Origin: Clostridiales bacterium
GTDB taxonomy: Bacteria > Bacillota > Clostridia > Christensenellales > Borkfalkiaceae
Assembly: GCA_015055655.1 (NCBI GenBank)
Contig: SVHW01000005.1
Location: 1 to 64,000, forward strand
DNA length: 64,000 bases
Direction of reading: 5' to 3'
The translations under genes and the position numbers were made by a program. Below, in pieces: positions 60,341 to 64,000 of this stretch. The notes under the pieces are model-generated. The model was not told where the DNA came from. It saw only the letters and a program-made list of their open reading frames with translations, and ran no database searches. Positions within the stretch are counted from its first letter, which is position 1, and every line of letters begins with the position of its first letter.

Positions 60341-62692
60341 ATGGATTTAATTATCGTAGAATCGCCTTCAAAGGCAAAAACCATCTCTAAGTATCTCAAA
60401 GGACAATACCGCGTGGACGCTTCGGCAGGGCATATCCGCGATTTGCCCGTGCATACGCTCGGCGTGGACGTCAATAATAATTTCGAGCCGAATTACGTCA
60501 ATTCGGACGGCAAAGAAGACGTTATTCGCCGTTTGACGGACGCCACGAAAAAGGCAGATAGAGTATATCTTGCAACCGACCCTGATAGAGAAGGGGAAGC
60601 GATTGCGTGGCACTTGCAAACGGTGCTTGGTTTGGACGCACAGGGCAAGAACCGTATCGAGTTCAACGAAGTAAGTAAAACGGCGATAGAAAACGCGTTG
60701 AAAAAACCTCGTACTATCGATTACGATTTGGTAGACGCGCAACAAGCGCGCCGCGTTTTGGATAGATTGGTGGGATACAAACTTTCCACCCTTCTCAACC
60801 ACAAAATCGAAGACAAAAACGGCAACGGCAAGCGTTCCCTTTCCGGGGGCAGAGTGCAATCGGTTGCCCTGCGCCTCGTGGTGGAAAGAGAACGTGAGAT
60901 TACGGCGTTCAAGCCGGAAGAATATTGGAATTTGACGGCGGAAGTGCAAGACAAAGCGAAGCAATACGCGCCGTTTAAGGCGATGTTAGAAAAGCGCGGC
61001 AACCGCAAATACAAACCCTCGTCCGCAGAGGAAACGGCGCATGTTTTGGCGACGATAGAGCAGGGCAATTTCACGGTGAGCAAAGTAAAGAAAGCGGTGA
61101 TAAAATCGCACGCGCCTGCGCCGTTCACCACCAGCTCTTTGCAACAGGACGCCTCGACGAAACTTGGATTTACCGCGCCCGAAACGATGACGCTTGCGCA
61201 GCATTTGTACGAAGGTATCGACACGGAAAACGGCGACCATATCGCGTTTATTACGTATATGCGTACCGACTCGGTGCGTATCTCCAAAGACGCGCAATAT
61301 AAAGCGCTTGCGAAAATTAAAGAGGTGTACGGAGAAAATTACGTTCCCGAAAAGCCCAATTTTTACGCGTCGAAAAAGGGTGCGCAGGACGCGCACGAAG
61401 CGATTCGTCCCATCGATTTGGATATGACGCCCGAAAAGGCGAAAAAGCTGCTGGACAGAAAGCACTTTGCGTTGTATAAACTGGTGTACGAACGTTTCCT
61501 CGCTTCGCAAATGGCGGAAGCGAAATATAACAGCGCGCAAATGGAAATCGACAACAGCGGCTATATTTTCAAGGCCAGCGGTAAAGTATTGCTTTTTGCA
61601 GGTTTCACGGCGGTATATCAAGACGTATCGGCGAAGAAAGACGACGAGGACAGCATTGACGTATCCAAACTCTTGCCCGATTTGAAGGAAGGGGATATTC
61701 TCGATTTGGTGTCTATGCAAAAGGAACAAAAATTCACGAAACCGCCCCTTCGTTACACGGACGCATCGCTCGTAAAAACGATGGAAGAAAAGGGGATAGG
61801 CCGTCCGTCCACGTACGCGACGATTATCTCCAAACTTATGCAAAAATACGTCAAAAAAGACGGCAAATATATGTTGCCTACGGCGATTGCCTACGACGTA
61901 GTGGATATGCTGGTTAGATGCTTTATCGACGTTATGGACGTAGGCTTTACGGCGGAAATGGAAACGAAGCTGGACGCCATCGAAGACGGCGGTATCAACT
62001 GGCGCGCAGTCATCGGCGATTTCTATCCCGATTTCGAAAGAAATTTGCGCAGGGCGTCCAATTACGGCGACGAACAAACGCAAATCACCTGCGAAAAGTG
62101 CGGACATTTTATGCTGCGTAGGATGGGTAAATTTGGCAAATATTTGGCTTGTTCGAACTATCCCGAGTGTCACAATATCGTCAGCGAAACGAAGGAAGAA
62201 ATTTCCGCGTTGCGCTGTCCTAAATGCGGGGAGAATATGGTAGTCAAGAGTGGTAAGTTCGGCAAATTCTTGGCTTGCCCCAACTATCCTGAATGCAAAT
62301 CAACGATGCCGATGCCTACGGAAGAAGAAGTGAAATACGTCGGTAAGTGTCCGGAGTGCGGCAACGCAATGACGGTGCGTAAATCGAAGAAAGGCAAGGA
62401 ATATTACAGCTGTTCGGCGTACCCTACTTGTAAATTTATGAGTTGGGATATCCCTACGGGCGAAAAATGCCCCGATTGCGGCGAAGCGCTTGTCAATACG
62501 GCGCGCGGCAACGTAAAATGCAGCAATAAAGATTGTTCTTTCCGTATCAAGTATTCGAAGGCGGAGAAAGCGGAAAAGGCAAAGAAAGCGGAAACGGCAG
62601 CCTTTGCAGACGGGTTTGAAGCGCCGCCTTTGATGGAAGAACCGCCCGAAGTAAGCGGCGGCTATATCTTCAACGGCTACGACGACGAGTAA
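60341..62692 (+). CDS. topA: DNA topoisomerase I
   Basis: TopA relaxes negative supercoils as a type IA enzyme. The 783-residue product has the Toprim domain (IVESPSKAKTISKYL at the N-terminus and ATDPDREGEAIAWH near 88), the active-site Tyr in FITYMRTDSVRIS near 308, and GIGRPSTYATIISKL near 485. Four C-terminal Cys4 zinc ribbons follow (CEKCGHFM, CPKCGENM, CPECGNAM and CPDCGEAL, near 585-735), one more than in many homologues. The ribosome binding site is AAAAGGA. A hairpin region and trmFO follow. Confidence 0.97.
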   Translation: MDLIIVESPSKAKTISKYLKGQYRVDASAGHIRDLPVHTLGVDVNNNFEPNYVNSDGKEDVIRRLTDATKKADRVYLATDPDREGEAIAWHLQTVLGLDAQGKNRIEFNEVSKTAIENALKKPRTIDYDLVDAQQARRVLDRLVGYKLSTLLNHKIEDKNGNGKRSLSGGRVQSVALRLVVEREREITAFKPEEYWNLTAEVQDKAKQYAPFKAMLEKRGNRKYKPSSAEETAHVLATIEQGNFTVSKVKKAVIKSHAPAPFTTSSLQQDASTKLGFTAPETMTLAQHLYEGIDTENGDHIAFITYMRTDSVRISKDAQYKALAKIKEVYGENYVPEKPNFYASKKGAQDAHEAIRPIDLDMTPEKAKKLLDRKHFALYKLVYERFLASQMAEAKYNSAQMEIDNSGYIFKASGKVLLFAGFTAVYQDVSAKKDDEDSIDVSKLLPDLKEGDILDLVSMQKEQKFTKPPLRYTDASLVKTMEEKGIGRPSTYATIISKLMQKYVKKDGKYMLPTAIAYDVVDMLVRCFIDVMDVGFTAEMETKLDAIEDGGINWRAVIGDFYPDFERNLRRASNYGDEQTQITCEKCGHFMLRRMGKFGKYLACSNYPECHNIVSETKEEISALRCPKCGENMVVKSGKFGKFLACPNYPECKSTMPMPTEEEVKYVGKCPECGNAMTVRKSKKGKEYYSCSAYPTCKFMSWDIPTGEKCPDCGEALVNTARGNVKCSNKDCSFRIKYSKAEKAEKAKKAETAAFADGFEAPPLMEEPPEVSGGYIFNGYDDE

Positions 62693-62745
62693 CGGCACGG
62701 GCGCGTGTTTCTATCGTTCGTGAAAGGAAGATAGATTGTCGTTGA
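62693..62745 (+). repeat. Family-B-like gene-end hairpin after topA
   Basis: CGGCACGGGCGCGTG, then TTTCTATCGTTCG and GGAAGATAGATTG, resembles the second hairpin of family B. The match is short and may be chance. Confidence 0.4.
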
Positions 62746-62774
62746 CGTGAAAAAATAAAAGAAGAAGTAAGTAT

Positions 62775-64000
62775 ATGGAACAAGCAAAAGAAGTAATTGT
62801 TATCGGCGGTGGCTTGGCAGGCAGCGAAGCGGCGTATTATTTGGCGAATTGCGGAATAAAGACGACGCTTGTCGAAATGAAACCGAAAAAATTTACGCCT
62901 GCGCACGAGAGCGAGAATTTAGGAGAACTCGTTTGCTCCAACTCGCTGAAAAGCAACGATTATTATTCGAACGCTTGCGGACTTTTAAAGGAAGAAATGC
63001 GTCGTATCGGTTCGCTCGTTATCGAGGCGGCAGACGCCACGTGCGTGCCTGCCGGCGCGGCGCTTGCCGTAGATAGAGAAAAATTCTCGGCGTATATTAC
63101 GGACAAGATAAAAAATCACCCCAACGTAACGGTCGTCGCCGAAGAAATTACGGCGTTGCCGTCCACGGACAAGCAGTACGTTATCGTGGCGACGGGGCCG
63201 TTAACGAGCGACGCGCTCAGCGCGGATATACAAAAGACGTTTGGCAAAGATTTGCATTTTTACGATGCGTCCGCGCCCATTGTTTCCGCAGAGAGCATCG
63301 ATACGTCTTGCGCGTTCACGGGGGATAGATACGGCAAAGGCACGGGCGATTATATCAACTGCCCGATGAACAAGGAAGAATATTACGCGTTCGTGGAAGA
63401 ACTGTTGCGCGCGGAAAAAGCGCATTTGCACGCGTTTGAAAAAGGGGAAATTTTCGAAGGGTGTATGCCTATCGAGGTGATGGCGTCCAGAGGGAAAGAC
63501 ACCTTGCGTTACGGCACGTTAAAGCCCGTAGGGCTTTTTGACGAAGACGGAAAACGTCCGTACGCCGTTTTGCAACTTCGCAAAGAGAACGAAAACGGCA
63601 CGGCGTATAACCTCGTGGGTTTCCAAACGAATTTGAAATTTCCCGAACAGAAACGGGTGTTTTCAATGATACCCGCGTTAAAGAACGCAGAATTTTTGCG
63701 TTACGGCGTAATGCATAGAAATACGTATATCGATTCTCCCAACGTTTTAAACCGTGATTTTTCGGTTAAGAATAATCAAAGACTGTTTTTTGCAGGGCAA
63801 ATCACGGGGGTAGAAGGGTACGTAGAAAGCGCGGCAAGCGGTTTGCTTGCGGCAATCGCGGTTGCCGATAGGATTTTGGAAAGAGAGCCGTTTATCTTGG
63901 ACGAACAAACGGTGTGCGGCGCGTTGCAAACGTATATTGCGACTCCGAATAAGGATTTCCAACCGATGAACGCTAATTTTGGCATACTCGCGCCCCTATC
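62775..64000 (+). CDS. trmFO: TrmFO folate-dependent tRNA U54 methyltransferase, 3' end outside the window
   Basis: TrmFO makes ribothymidine at position 54 of tRNA with FAD and methylenetetrahydrofolate. The ATG at 62775 starts MEQAKEVIVIGGGLAGSEAA, the FAD-binding motif. LVCSNSLKSN near residue 53, ATGPLTSDAL near 139, GDYINCPMNKEEY near 193, MPIEVMASRGKDTLRYG near 232 and FFAGQITGVEGYVESAASG near 342 are all typical. The frame is open at the right edge after 408 codons; the family has about 435 residues, so only the last ~25 are missing. It completes the topA-trmFO pair. Confidence 0.95.
   Translation, partial: MEQAKEVIVIGGGLAGSEAAYYLANCGIKTTLVEMKPKKFTPAHESENLGELVCSNSLKSNDYYSNACGLLKEEMRRIGSLVIEAADATCVPAGAALAVDREKFSAYITDKIKNHPNVTVVAEEITALPSTDKQYVIVATGPLTSDALSADIQKTFGKDLHFYDASAPIVSAESIDTSCAFTGDRYGKGTGDYINCPMNKEEYYAFVEELLRAEKAHLHAFEKGEIFEGCMPIEVMASRGKDTLRYGTLKPVGLFDEDGKRPYAVLQLRKENENGTAYNLVGFQTNLKFPEQKRVFSMIPALKNAEFLRYGVMHRNTYIDSPNVLNRDFSVKNNQRLFFAGQITGVEGYVESAASGLLAAIAVADRILEREPFILDEQTVCGALQTYIATPNKDFQPMNANFGILAPL

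Noticed and set aside
60986..62173. Reverse-strand frame inside topA (395 codons)
   Set aside because: Antisense shadow of a clearly conserved gene; no start signals.

Overview
The window reads as a chromosomal segment of an uncultured, low-to-mid GC Firmicute of the class Clostridia, probably a gut organism; this placement is an inference. It rests on A/G-rich ribosome binding sites, consensus TTGACA-17-TATAAT promoters, a T-box leader, TPP and manganese riboswitches, a K+-dependent membrane pyrophosphatase and the gene orders ruvC-ruvA-ruvB-queA, pyrH-frr-uppS-cdsA-dxr-rseP, ylxM-ffh-rpsP-khpA-rimM and dprA-topA-trmFO. I see no transposase, prophage, CRISPR array, rRNA or tRNA gene. The window cuts ruvC on the left and trmFO on the right.

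Layout. 1-3.2 kb: Holliday-junction resolution and queuosine genes. 3.4-7.2 kb: a DtxR/MntR-like repressor and feoA-feoB-Cys-rich iron uptake, with two copies of a palindromic operator around the feoA promoter. 7.3-15.8 kb: a probable operon with no clear textbook function: an SPFH/zinc-ribbon protein, a four-helix membrane protein, a YidD protein and a 2023-residue protein (zinc ribbon, beta-propeller-like region, three membrane helices, then eight near-identical ~103-residue PPC-like repeats). 15.9-18.6 kb: an unknown membrane protein and a THUMP methyltransferase facing queH; both outer genes appear to make leaderless mRNAs. 18.7-23.3 kb: hppA, then a DUF1538 membrane protein with two P-II-like genes. 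23.4-38.8 kb: the branched-chain amino acid region (ilvE, then leuA-ilvB-ilvN-ilvC-ilvD-leuC-leuD-leuB-DUF815-ilvA-ridA), with a Leu (CUC) T-box before leuA. 38.9-44.4 kb: UMP kinase, ribosome recycling, undecaprenyl-PP, CDP-DAG, MEP pathway and site-2 protease. 44.5-47.6 kb: SRP and ribosomal genes. 47.6-57.2 kb: mixed genes including a ThiT fusion under a TPP riboswitch, a YfbR homologue with HD changed to HE, an HtrA lipoprotein, mutY, a CDF exporter and a Ca/cation exchanger under a yybP-ykoY riboswitch. 57.2-64 kb: rplS, comM, dprA, topA, trmFO.

The most striking genome-scale signal is two families of structured ~110-135 bp repeats. Nearly all copies lie immediately after a stop codon, mostly in the sense of the upstream gene, and several are amplified in tandem. 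They fill most of the larger gaps in the leu/ilv operon and also follow queA, ilvE, feoA and rpsP. They look like 3'-end or intercistronic RNA elements, or palindromic mobile repeats that target gene ends.
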